Below, piece after piece: positions 16,721 to 24,814 of a stretch of DNA of 64,000 nt. Positions within the stretch are counted from its first letter, which is position 1. Every line of letters begins with the position of its first letter. Both the position numbers and the translations under genes were made by a program. The stretch comes from Altererythrobacter sp. BO-6. Its GTDB lineage: Bacteria > Pseudomonadota > Alphaproteobacteria > Sphingomonadales > Sphingomonadaceae. Below the pieces are notes generated by a model. The model had not been told where the DNA came from. It did no database searches and saw nothing but the letters and a program-made list of their open reading frames with translations. Location: NCBI RefSeq assembly GCF_011047315.1, contig NZ_CP049259.1, positions 2,206,001-2,270,000 of the forward strand. Direction: 5' to 3'.

Positions 16721-17182
16721 ATGAACCATCTGCCCACTGCTGTCGCGCTGGTGCTTGCAGCAGCACTTGTCGCATCCCCGCTCGCCGCGCGGCCCGCCGC
16801 TTCGCATTCGGCCCCCGTGTTCCATCCGCGCGCGGATTCGCTCCCCCTCTCCATTGCGGTGCAGACGGGCAAGACGGTCTATCTATCTGGCATGCTCGGC
16901 GTCGCGCCGGACGGTCGAAGCTTGGTCCCCGGCGGGATCGAGGCTGAGACGCGGCGCACCATGGACCTCATCGGCGAAGACCTCAAACGGCTGGGCCTTA
17001 CATACGAGGACGTGGTCAAATGCACCGTTTTCCTGACTGACTTGAAGGACCTGCCAGCCTTTACCGCTGTCTACGCCAGCTATTTCAAGCCGGGCCGCTA
17101 CCCCGCCCGTTCGACTCTGGGTGTGAGTTCGCTGATAGGGGGGGCGAAGGTTGAGGTTGAGTGTGTGGCCTGGAAAGGCTGA
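16721..17182 (+). CDS. Exported RidA/YjgF-family protein
   Basis: A 153-residue protein: an N-terminal signal peptide (hydrophobic core AVALVLAAALVASPLAA, cleavage near residue 24) followed by a complete RidA domain with TVYLSGMLGV, VKCTVFLTDLKDLPAFTAVYASYF, and the family's ARSTLGVSSLIGGAKVEVECVAW end. The conserved Arg in PARST is present. Classical RidA deaminates enamines or imines in the cytosol; exported versions occur but their substrates are not known to me. ATG 16721 has AAAGG upstream, and the longer reading overlaps the VTT gene. It lies in the CoA-transferase/ferredoxin operon. Confidence 0.88.
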   Translation: MNHLPTAVALVLAAALVASPLAARPAASHSAPVFHPRADSLPLSIAVQTGKTVYLSGMLGVAPDGRSLVPGGIEAETRRTMDLIGEDLKRLGLTYEDVVKCTVFLTDLKDLPAFTAVYASYFKPGRYPARSTLGVSSLIGGAKVEVECVAWKG

Positions 17183-17196
17183 CCTTGTATCTAAGA

Positions 17197-18429
17197 ATGC
17201 ACATGCAGCACTTCGATGTCTTGATTGTGGGGGGCGGCCAAGGCGGTGCCTATGCGGCGATCCAGCTGCGTCAGCAGGGGTTCGCAGGTACTGTCGCCAT
17301 CGTCGGGCGCGAGAACGAGCTACCCTATGAACGGCCACCGCTTTCCAAGGAGTATATGCTTGGCGACAAGGAGTGGGAACGCCTGCTGATCCGCCCTGCT
17401 GCATTCTGGCACGACAAAGCCATCGCATTGCTGCTCGGACTTGAAGTGACTGCGGTCGATCCTGCGGCGCGGCATGTGACCATGCGCGATGGCAGCTTTC
17501 TGGGATACGGCAGGTTGATTTGGGCAACGGGCGGTCAACCACGCCGACTGACCTGCCTTGGCGCGGATATGGAAGGGGTTCATGTTGTCCGGACGCGGGG
17601 CGATGCCGATGCTATCTTGGGCCAATTGTCAGGCGTGACCCGCGCGGTGATCGTGGGTGGCGGTTACATCGGACTTGAGGCTGCGGCCGTACTAAGGAAG
17701 CTTGGCAAGGAGGTAACGCTCCTCGAGGCTTTGCCGCGTGTGCTCGCCCGGGTGGCTGGTGAATATGTGTCGTCGTTCTACGAAGCCGATCACCGTGCGC
17801 ATGGCGTCGATCTCAGGACGTCCGCCGCCTTGCGTTCGATCGAAGGCACGGAACGGGTGAGCGGCGTGCGCCTCGAAGATGGCAGCCTGATCGAATGCCA
17901 GATGGTAATTGTCGGGATCGGAATTATCCCTTCGGTGGAGCCTTTGCTGGCCGCGGGAATCAAGGGTGGGAATGGTGTGGAGGTCGATGCCTTCTGCCGC
18001 ACCAGCGACGATCTAATCTACGCCATTGGCGATTGCGCTGCACAGGCCAACCACTTCGCCGACGGCGCTGTGCTGCGGGTCGAAAGCGTCCAGAATGCCA
18101 ACGACCAGGCTATTTGTGCTGTCAAGGCTATCTTGGGTGAACCACAAGCCTATTCAGCAACGCCATGGTTCTGGTCGAACCAGTATGACCTGAAGCTGCA
18201 GACCGTGGGGATTTCGTCAGGACATGACGTTGCTATCCTGCGCGGCGATCGGGCAGCGCGCAGCTTTTCGGTGATCTACCTCAAGGCCGGGCGTCTGATC
18301 GCGATCGATGCGATCAACGCGACCAGGGACTATGTTCAGGCGCGCCAACTGATCGAGAAAGGTGCGATAATCGCGCCCGAAGACCTTGCCGACACAAGTC
18401 GTGCGCTGAAAGACTTGCCAAGGCTTTAG
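17197..18429 (+). CDS. Ferredoxin reductase (putidaredoxin/rhodocoxin reductase type)
   Basis: A 410-residue FAD/NADH oxidoreductase. The N-terminal FAD motif is IVGGGQGGAYAAIQL. ENELPYERPPLSKEYMLG follows, which is diagnostic of the P450-ferredoxin reductases. The NADH motif VIVGGGYIGLEAAAVLRKLG is near residue 150, and YAIGDCAAQ near 270. It ends with the family's reductase C-domain (PWFWSNQYDLKLQTVG). ATG 17197 is taken; ATG 17203 and GTG 17161 (overlapping the RidA gene) are alternatives. It transfers electrons from NADH to the ferredoxin at 15617 and so to the two P450s. It is the last gene of its operon. Confidence 0.93.
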   Translation: MHMQHFDVLIVGGGQGGAYAAIQLRQQGFAGTVAIVGRENELPYERPPLSKEYMLGDKEWERLLIRPAAFWHDKAIALLLGLEVTAVDPAARHVTMRDGSFLGYGRLIWATGGQPRRLTCLGADMEGVHVVRTRGDADAILGQLSGVTRAVIVGGGYIGLEAAAVLRKLGKEVTLLEALPRVLARVAGEYVSSFYEADHRAHGVDLRTSAALRSIEGTERVSGVRLEDGSLIECQMVIVGIGIIPSVEPLLAAGIKGGNGVEVDAFCRTSDDLIYAIGDCAAQANHFADGAVLRVESVQNANDQAICAVKAILGEPQAYSATPWFWSNQYDLKLQTVGISSGHDVAILRGDRAARSFSVIYLKAGRLIAIDAINATRDYVQARQLIEKGAIIAPEDLADTSRALKDLPRL

Positions 18430-18455
18430 AGCCTGCCCTGTACAGGACCGGCTCT
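18428..18455. terminator. Inverted repeat between convergent genes, possible terminator
   Basis: AGAGCC (18428-18433) and GGCTCT (18450-18455) bracket an inner palindrome CCTGTACAGG. It lies exactly between the ferredoxin reductase stop and the thiolase stop. There is no clear T-run, so function as a terminator is uncertain. Confidence 0.4.
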
Positions 18456-18469
18456 AGACGCGATCGGCG

Positions 18470-19729
18470 TTAGCCCTGAGCCATCCGCTCGATGATGATC
18501 GCCGGGGCCATGCCGCCGCCGGCGCACATCGTGACCAGGCCATAGCGGCCATCGGTGCGTTCCAGTTCGTCGAGTACCGTGCCGATCAGCATCGCGCCTG
18601 TCGCCCCGATCGGGTGCCCCAGCGCGATCGAGCCGCCGTTGACGTTCACCTTCTCGCGGTCGAGCTTGAGGTCACGGATGAACTTCTCGGCCACCACCGC
18701 GAAGGCTTCGTTGATCTCCCAAAGGTCGATGTCGTCAACAGTCAGGCCAGCCTTTTGCAGAACTTTGCGTGCTGCAGGAACTGGAGCATTGAGCATGAGC
18801 GTGGGGCAATCGCCCAGGTTGGCGTAAGCCACGACGCGCGCACGCGGCTTGAGGTCATGCTTCTCGGCATAGTCCTTGCTGGTCAGCAGGACGGCACCGG
18901 CACCGTCGACCACGCCCGAGCTGTTGCCCGGATGGTGCACGGCCTCGAACTGGAGGTCGGTGTAAACCCGCTGGATCTGCTTGCGCCAAGTCCGCCCGTT
19001 ACCAAGATCGACATCGGCAACGACCTGGAACGATGGCTTGAGCGATGCCAAGCCTTCGGCAGTGGTTTCCGGGCGCGGAAACTCCTCGTGATCGAGAGCG
19101 AGTGAACCGTCCGGGTTGTAAACCGGAACCACCGAACGGTCGAACCGCCCTTCGCGGATGGCGCGATCAGCGCGGCGCTGACTCTCCAGCGCCAGCGCGT
19201 CGAGCGCTTCCCGGCCAATCCCCTCGATTGCGGCAATCGCGTCCGCGCAGACGCCCTGGTTAGACTGGGGATGCATGGCATCGAGCACTTCGTTGTGCGA
19301 GCCAATCAATCGTGGCTCTATGCCGAATTCGGCGCGCTGGGCGGCCAGGATCTGCTGGTAGCTCATCAGTTCAGTGCCGCCGGCAACGACGCAGTCTTCC
19401 ATGCCCGAAAGCACCGAGCCGGCAGCGAGATTGACCGCCGTGATTCCGCCGCCGCAGAACCGGTCAAGTGTGGTTCCCGATGCCTTCACGTCGTATCCCG
19501 CGACCAGCGCCGCCATCCGGCCAAGGTCGGCACCCTGCTTGCCTTCCTGCGTGCTAGTCGACCAGATGATGTCATCGACAGTCGTGGTGTCGAGATTGTT
19601 GCGATCCTTGAGCGCCTTCAGGACAGTAGCGCCGACATTCTGGGGATGCAGGTGGGAAAGCGCTCCTTTGCCCGGTTTACCAATCCCGCGCGGCGTGCGG
19701 CAGGTGTCGATGATGTAGGCTTCGTGCAT
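18470..19729 (-). CDS. Thiolase (acetyl-CoA acetyltransferase family)
   Basis: A 419-residue thiolase with catalytic Cys92 in DRFCGGGITAVN, the NEAFA motif with the active-site Asn, the His-containing NGGSIALGHPIGATGAML, and the second Cys in TMCAGGGMAPAIIIE. It cleaves a 3-ketoacyl-CoA with CoA to give acetyl- or propionyl-CoA and a shortened acyl-CoA, closing the beta-oxidation round of the cluster. It is co-transcribed leftward with the flavoprotein at 19749 (19 bp gap) from operator 5. Confidence 0.93.
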   Translation of the reverse strand: MHEAYIIDTCRTPRGIGKPGKGALSHLHPQNVGATVLKALKDRNNLDTTTVDDIIWSTSTQEGKQGADLGRMAALVAGYDVKASGTTLDRFCGGGITAVNLAAGSVLSGMEDCVVAGGTELMSYQQILAAQRAEFGIEPRLIGSHNEVLDAMHPQSNQGVCADAIAAIEGIGREALDALALESQRRADRAIREGRFDRSVVPVYNPDGSLALDHEEFPRPETTAEGLASLKPSFQVVADVDLGNGRTWRKQIQRVYTDLQFEAVHHPGNSSGVVDGAGAVLLTSKDYAEKHDLKPRARVVAYANLGDCPTLMLNAPVPAARKVLQKAGLTVDDIDLWEINEAFAVVAEKFIRDLKLDREKVNVNGGSIALGHPIGATGAMLIGTVLDELERTDGRYGLVTMCAGGGMAPAIIIERMAQG

Positions 19730-19748
19730 CGGTGAACTCCTTTGTTGG

Positions 19749-20729
19749 TCAGGCCATCATGCCGGCAAGCCGGCTGCGGATGATGCCTTCGGCATCTGCA
19801 ACGATTCGACTGATCAGTTCCTGGCAGGTGGGAATGTCGTGGATGAGGCCCTGGACCATGCCTGCCCAGAACACCCCTTTGGAAAGATCGCCGGTCCGGA
19901 GCAGTTCCTTACCGGCAACTCCTGAAACCAGTTCACGCACATCTTCGAACACGGCATCGGGGTTTGAAAGGCGGCGGACTACCTCCTCGGATACCGCGCT
20001 TTTCCCGACCCGCGCGGTGTTCTTGAAGGCGCGGAAGATCAGGAAGCTGCCCCGTTCGTCGTTGTCGACATAGGCCTGCTTCACATTGTCGTGGATTGGC
20101 GCTTCTTTTGTAGCGCAGAACCGTGTTCCCATGTTGATTCCGTCTGCGCCCAGCGCCAGAGCGGCAGCAAGGCCTCGTCCATCCCCGAAGCCGCCGGAAG
20201 CGAGCATCGGGATCTTCACCTTGTCAGCGGCGGCCGGGATCAGGACTAGGCCAGGAATGTCGTCTTCACCAGGGTGGCCGGCGCATTCGAAACCATCGAT
20301 CGAGATGATGTCGCACCCGGCCTTTTCCGCGGAAAGCGCATGGCGAACCGCGGTGCACTTATGGAGGATGGTCACCCCATGCGGGCGAAGCATCTCCCAG
20401 ATCTCGCGAACGGCCTGGGTGCCGGCCGTCTCGACGATCGTAACGCCGCCATCGATGATTGCCTGTGCGTATGCCTTGTAATCCGGCGAGTTGACGGTCG
20501 GGAAGATCGTCATGTTCACCCCGAACGGCTTAGAGGTCATCGCCTTGGTGCGCTCGATCTCTTCGCGCAGTGCCTGCGGGGTGGGCTGGGTCAGCGCGGT
20601 GATGATGCCCAGGCCGCCCGCATTCGATACTGCCGAAGCGAGCTCGGCATAGCCGACGTTCATCATCCCGCCCTGGACAATCGGGTGTTGGATCCCAAGC
20701 CGCTCGGTAATTCGCGTACGCAAAGCCAT
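19749..20729 (-). CDS. Nitronate monooxygenase-type FMN protein (NPD family)
   Basis: A 326-residue TIM-barrel flavoprotein: IQHPIVQGGMMNVGYAELASAVSNAGGLGII at the N-terminus, the catalytic-His segment FECAGHPGEDD near residue 148, and the phosphate-binding LASGGFGDGRGLAAALALGADGINMGTRF. The same fold includes FabK-type enoyl reductases and 2-nitropropane dioxygenase-like proteins that recur in steroid and terpenoid degradation clusters with unclear roles. Given its thiolase partner and the regulon, an FMN-dependent reduction or oxidation of a CoA intermediate is more likely than nitronate detoxification; this is inference. Confidence 0.82.
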   Translation of the reverse strand: MALRTRITERLGIQHPIVQGGMMNVGYAELASAVSNAGGLGIITALTQPTPQALREEIERTKAMTSKPFGVNMTIFPTVNSPDYKAYAQAIIDGGVTIVETAGTQAVREIWEMLRPHGVTILHKCTAVRHALSAEKAGCDIISIDGFECAGHPGEDDIPGLVLIPAAADKVKIPMLASGGFGDGRGLAAALALGADGINMGTRFCATKEAPIHDNVKQAYVDNDERGSFLIFRAFKNTARVGKSAVSEEVVRRLSNPDAVFEDVRELVSGVAGKELLRTGDLSKGVFWAGMVQGLIHDIPTCQELISRIVADAEGIIRSRLAGMMA

Positions 20730-20805
20730 CGGGAAATCTCACTCCTGGGGATGGAACCGGATCGATGCCGACAGAAAGGTGGCGCGCCACACGTCGGTGA
20801 GATAA

Positions 20806-20833
20806 AAACTAACGGGTAAGTTTTTCTTGTCAA
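20806..20833 (-). promoter_or_regulatory. Promoter with putative TetR operator 5
   Basis: The operator AAACTAACGGGTAAGTTT spans 20806-20823. Read leftward it is preceded by TTGACA (20833-20828) with a four-base gap, and its terminal TAGTTT lies 16 bp from that box. This is the same layout as promoter 3. It drives the NPD/thiolase operon and is also 101 bp upstream of the divergent acyl-CoA dehydrogenase at 20924. Confidence 0.82.
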
Positions 20834-20923
20834 GCCTGCCTGTTCGTGGGAGAGTCAGGCCATTAGGGCGAGGCGGCGAGATTCGGTGTCGGCTTCGTCG
20901 GCGATAGGGATGATTGCGCTATA

Positions 20924-22064
20924 ATGCAGATTTTTCCGATCCGAGCGTTTGATCCTCCGGGCGATGTCACCAGCCTTCGCGAACAGGTGCGTGAGCTTGT
21001 GCGCCAGCACGAACATCGCTGGACACCAGAAGAACGCTGCAATCCCTGGCTGAAATGCGATGCGGAATTCTCGCGCGCGCTCGGTGCTGCAGGCCTGCTC
21101 GGTCTGACCTGGCCGCAGAAATATGGCGGACAGGGTCGTTCGGTGCTTGAACGCTATGTGGTGCTTGAGGAGCTTCTGGCCCACGGCGCACCCGTGCGGC
21201 TGCCACTGGATCGCCGATCGCCAGACCGGGCCCTTGTTGCTGCGTTATGGCAGCGAGCACTTGCGCGAGAAGTACCTGCCGGGAATGGCGCGCGGCGAGG
21301 TCTATGCCTGCATCGGCTTGTCTGAACCCAACGCGGGTTCGGACCTGGCGAGCGTCCGCAGCCAGGCGCGCAGAACACCCGAGGGGTGGGTGCTCAATGG
21401 TCAGAAGATCTGGACCAGCAATGCCCATGAATGTCAGGCGATGCTGGCACTTATGCGGACCGATCCCGGATCAGAGCGGCACGCCGGTCTGTCGCAGCTG
21501 ATGATCGACCTCGATTTGCCCGGTATCAGCGTGCGGCCGATCATCGACATGACCGGCGAGCATCATTTCAACGAAGTGTTCTTCGACGATGCCCTGATCC
21601 CGCTAGAAGCTCTTGTCGGAGACGAGGGTGAGGGCTGGAAACAGGCCATGGCGGAACTGGCCTATGAGCGCTCCGGGCCGGAGCGGTACCTTTCGACTCA
21701 TATGCTCTTTGCGGAGCTTGTCGATGTTATCGGCGCGGACCCGCCCGAACCGGTTGCCCAGTTGATCGGCAGGCTGGCCGCCGAGATCTGGACCTTGCGG
21801 CAAATGTCGATGTCGACCGCTGCCAAGCTGGCTGCGGGCGAGGACCCGGTGATTGAAGCTTCCATCGTCAAGGATCTGGGTAACGCCTTCGAACAGGCCA
21901 TGCCGCGACTGATACAGGCGTCCGTCGATGCCGATCTGCTTGCGGAGGGAGCATTGGGGCGGATGCTGGCGCATGTGCTTGTTGCCTCGCCCAGTTTCTC
22001 GTTGCGCGGGGGGACTCCGGAAGTGCTGCGGGGGATCATCGCCAAGGGGCTGGGGCTGCGGTGA
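20924..22064 (+). pseudogene. Acyl-CoA dehydrogenase (large type) with a single-base frameshift
   Basis: The N-terminal frame (20924-21325) gives LRALGAAGLLGLTWPQKYGGQG-like sequence through VVLEELLAHGAPV. The continuation is in the next frame from about 21200: HWIADRQTGPLLLRYGSEHLREKYLPGMARGE, then GLSEPNAGSDLASVRS, IWTSNAHE and the C-terminal LRGGTPEVLRGIIAKGLGLR. A one-base indel near 21191-21210 explains the switch. Repaired, the protein would be about 380 residues and a normal acyl-CoA dehydrogenase. It pairs with the shorter paralogue at 22078, as in the pair at 4370/5443. Whether the lesion is real or a sequencing error cannot be told from this read. Confidence 0.85.
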
Positions 22065-22077
22065 GGAGCGATTGGCC

Positions 22078-23064
22078 ATGAGCGAGTCCCGGCAGCTACT
22101 GTGCGACATGGCGGACGGACTGTTCGCCGACCTTGCCGAAGCCGGGTTCGATAAGGCCTGGCCACGGATCGAGGAGGCCGGCTTTGCTTCCCTTCTGATC
22201 CCGGAGGAGCAGGGCGGATTTGGCGGCGACTGGGGCGATGCATATGCCGTGCTGCGAATTGCGGGGCGACATGCGATTTCGGCACCTTTGGGCGACACAA
22301 TTATTGGGCACCGGTTGCTGGTGGAGGCAGGGATCATGCCTCCGGCTGGTCCGATCGGATTGGCGAGGGCCAATGGCAAGGTCGGCTATGGACGGTATTG
22401 CGGCAGCGTCGTCTTCATCGAGGATGGAGAGCTCAGACTTGTCGAAGTGGCGACGAGCGAGGTCTTCGAAGGCCATTCGCTTGCCGGGGAGCCGCTCGAC
22501 CGCATCTTCCCGGTAGGCACGCCACTGGCGAGCGCACCGTGTGCTGCGAATCTGACCGCGCTGGGTGCCTTTGCCCTTGTGGTACAATCGGCCGGAGCCC
22601 TGGAAGCGGCGTTCGAACTCACGCTCGAGCACGTGAACACCCGGGTCCAGTTTGGCAAGGCGTTGGGCCGCTTTCAGGCGGTGCAGCAGGCCATGGCGGA
22701 ATTTTCGGTTGAGGCGGCGGCAATTGATGCCGCCGGACAGGCCATGGCCGCAGTGCTCGACAAGGGCGGAGGGCTTGACGACGGAGCTATGTTCGAGATC
22801 GCTGCGGCAAAGCTGCGGGCGAACATGGCGATTGAGAAATGTTGCCCCATCGCCCACCGACTGCACGGGGCCATCGGCTTTACGATGGAATATGCGCTTA
22901 ACCGCTATACCTGCCGGCTCATGGATTGGCGCGGGGATTGCGGTAACGATGCCTATTGGGCGAGCATACTGGGGCGGCGCGTTGCCAAGCTGGGCGGCGG
23001 CAGCTTTTGGCAAGAGATCGCCCGCCGATCCGATGCCGCAGCGCCGGCAGCGCCGGCAGCTTAG
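22078..23064 (+). CDS. Acyl-CoA dehydrogenase, small-type subunit
   Basis: A 328-residue acyl-CoA dehydrogenase-fold protein, short in the middle beta domain. It has LLIPEEQGGFGGDWGDAYAVL at the N-terminus, NTRVQFGKALGRFQAVQQAMAEF near residue 190, and HRLHGAIGFTMEYALNRYT near 265. It lies 13 bp behind the frameshifted large-type dehydrogenase and probably forms a heterotetramer with it. The tail is low-complexity Ala/Pro. The pair is the second such set of the cluster, which suggests two successive dehydrogenations of different chain lengths or branch positions. Confidence 0.87.
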   Translation: MSESRQLLCDMADGLFADLAEAGFDKAWPRIEEAGFASLLIPEEQGGFGGDWGDAYAVLRIAGRHAISAPLGDTIIGHRLLVEAGIMPPAGPIGLARANGKVGYGRYCGSVVFIEDGELRLVEVATSEVFEGHSLAGEPLDRIFPVGTPLASAPCAANLTALGAFALVVQSAGALEAAFELTLEHVNTRVQFGKALGRFQAVQQAMAEFSVEAAAIDAAGQAMAAVLDKGGGLDDGAMFEIAAAKLRANMAIEKCCPIAHRLHGAIGFTMEYALNRYTCRLMDWRGDCGNDAYWASILGRRVAKLGGGSFWQEIARRSDAAAPAAPAA

Positions 23065-23087
23065 GCCCGTCAGGAAGGATGCACGGC

Positions 23088-23921
23088 ATGAACGACCATG
23101 TTTCGGGGAAGTCCATCGTCATAACCGGGGCCGGAGGAGGCTTCGGCGAACTGGTCGCGCGAAAGGCCGCGGCGCGCGGTGCGCGGGTCACACTGGGGGA
23201 CGTGAACATCGATGGGGCCGAAGCGGCCGCAGCCCAGATCCGCGAAGCTGGCGGCGAAGCGCTAGCGAGGCAGGTCGACGTGACCGATCTTGATGCGGCC
23301 AAGGCGCTGGTCGCTGACGCAGTGAGCGCGTTCGGTCAGGTCGATGTAATGATCAACAACGCGGGGCTCATGCCGCTGGCATTCTTCAGCGATCATGAAG
23401 CCGCACATCTGGCCTGGCACCGCGCGATCGATGTCAACATCAAGGGGGTGCTCAACGGTATGATCGCCGCTCACGATCCCATGATGGAGAGAGGCAGTGG
23501 GCAGATCGTCAATGTCAGCTCGATCTACGGCAACTTCCCGGTCGTTGGCGCAGCCGTCTATGGTGCGACCAAGGCCGCCGTCAATTTTCTCTCCGAGAGC
23601 TTTCGGGTTGAAACGCGTGGCAAGATCAAGGTTTCAGTGGTGAAGCCAACCGGCGTCCCAGGCACGGGTTTGACCGGCTCGGTTATCAACCGCGCCGCTG
23701 GCGTCGGAATTGTTGGCCAGAACGCTGGCGAGCTTGCTGGAATGTTGCTGGCCATCGAAGAGGGCAAGGGGGAACACTTGATGGATCCCGATGGCATTTC
23801 CTATGCCCGCCTCTCACCCGACTACATTGCAGAGGCCATCCTCCACGTGATCGACCAGCCGCTTGGCGTGTCGATTGGCGACATTACGGTAAGGGCGGCT
23901 GGCGATCAGTTTATCCTTTGA
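23088..23921 (+). CDS. SDR-family oxidoreductase
   Basis: A 277-residue short-chain dehydrogenase with TGAGGGFG at residues 13-20, NNAG near 90, IVNVSSIYG (Ser) near 140 and YGATKAAVNF near 159. Asp in VTLGDVNID after the second strand favours NAD(H). ATG 23088 is chosen because AGGAAGG at 23072 is too close to the alternative ATG at 23079. It follows the acyl-CoA dehydrogenase pair by 23 bp, so it is probably in the operon that starts at 20924. The likely role is oxidation of a 3-hydroxyacyl-CoA or alcohol. Confidence 0.88.
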   Translation: MNDHVSGKSIVITGAGGGFGELVARKAAARGARVTLGDVNIDGAEAAAAQIREAGGEALARQVDVTDLDAAKALVADAVSAFGQVDVMINNAGLMPLAFFSDHEAAHLAWHRAIDVNIKGVLNGMIAAHDPMMERGSGQIVNVSSIYGNFPVVGAAVYGATKAAVNFLSESFRVETRGKIKVSVVKPTGVPGTGLTGSVINRAAGVGIVGQNAGELAGMLLAIEEGKGEHLMDPDGISYARLSPDYIAEAILHVIDQPLGVSIGDITVRAAGDQFIL

Positions 23922-23956
23922 AGCGATCAGCCTCTTGGGTAGGCTCAATTCGTACA

Positions 23957-23974
23957 AAACTGGCGCGTCAGTTT
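23957..23974. promoter_or_regulatory. Degenerate TetR-operator-like palindrome 6
   Basis: AAACTGGCGCGTCAGTTT keeps the AAACT...AGTTT arms and the dyad of the other sites but differs in the inner bases. It lies 154 bp (centre to centre) upstream of operator 7, between the SDR stop and the TetR gene, so it may be an auxiliary site or chance. Confidence 0.45.
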
Positions 23975-24099
23975 TTTGATGTAACCGCGAGCAATATTGC
24001 CTAAACCCCTGTCCTGACTTTGAAGCGGCCCTTGGCTTGAGCCAGGTCCGCAGCGTCAAGGTCGTCCCCCGCAAAGGCGCAAGCATCGGAGCAAGTTGC

Positions 24100-24128
24100 T
24101 TGACGTATCTAAACTTACGGGTTAGTTT
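24100..24128 (+). promoter_or_regulatory. Promoter with putative TetR operator 7 (tetR autoregulation)
   Basis: TTGACG (24100-24105) precedes the operator AAACTTACGGGTTAGTTT (24111-24128), identical to operator 3. TAGTTT at its end lies 17 bp from the -35 box. The TetR start codon is only 24 bp downstream, the usual layout for an autorepressed TetR gene. Confidence 0.85.
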
Positions 24129-24152
24129 CATTATCGAGAATGGGGTGCAGAC

Positions 24153-24743
24153 ATGGGACGGAGCCGACAAGAGGAATTGACTGATTCAGTCCTTGAGGCT
24201 GCAAGCAATCTCTTCGCCGAGAAGGGCTTTCACGAAACCAGCACTGACGAACTGGCAAGTCGTCTCGGCATATCCAAGCCAACGCTTTACAAGTACGGTT
24301 CAAGCAAGGCCGCGATCCTCCAGGCGATTGTCCGGCGCAACCACAAGCGCGCCCTCGAAGAGGCCAATCGAATTGCAGCGGGCAAGGCCCCGCCGTTGGA
24401 TCAGCTGCATGAACTGTTCCGCTTCCATACCCATTTCGCGATCGAACATCGCCATGAGGTCAGGATAATCGATGGTGAGCGTCACCGGCTGACCGATCGT
24501 GACGAGATTGATCGCCTTGCGGGTGAGTACCTTGCTTACATCAAGTCCCAGATAACGGCTGCCCAGAAGGTCGGTGATCTGCGCGATGACATCCCGCTCG
24601 AACTGTTTGCCCGCTCGTTCATTGCGCTCGCTCTGGGGCCGGGCAAGTGGTTCGTCGAAAAGAAGAAGGGACTGTCAGAGGAAGAAGTCGTTCAAGCCAA
24701 CTGGTCTTTGTTCATGCATGGTGCCGCCCGCGTCGGGAAGTGA
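24153..24743 (+). CDS. TetR/AcrR-family transcriptional regulator
   Basis: A 196-residue TetR protein. The DNA-binding domain is at residues 5-55 with the helix-turn-helix TSTDELASRLGISKPTLYKYGSS (29-51). The ligand-binding helical domain follows and is of normal length. It is the only TetR gene in the window, and it has an operator at its own promoter that is identical or nearly identical to sites at the other operons of the cluster. It is therefore the best candidate for the repressor of the whole catabolic regulon, with an acyl-CoA or pathway intermediate as probable inducer (inference). It heads the gene run thioesterase, GST, enoyl-CoA hydratase. Confidence 0.92.
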   Translation: MGRSRQEELTDSVLEAASNLFAEKGFHETSTDELASRLGISKPTLYKYGSSKAAILQAIVRRNHKRALEEANRIAAGKAPPLDQLHELFRFHTHFAIEHRHEVRIIDGERHRLTDRDEIDRLAGEYLAYIKSQITAAQKVGDLRDDIPLELFARSFIALALGPGKWFVEKKKGLSEEEVVQANWSLFMHGAARVGK

Positions 24744-24814
24744 GGAGATAGCTCCTCGACAAGACACTTTGACTGCGTGTGCACAGGCCGGAATTGATTT
24801 TCGGAGTAGGTCAA

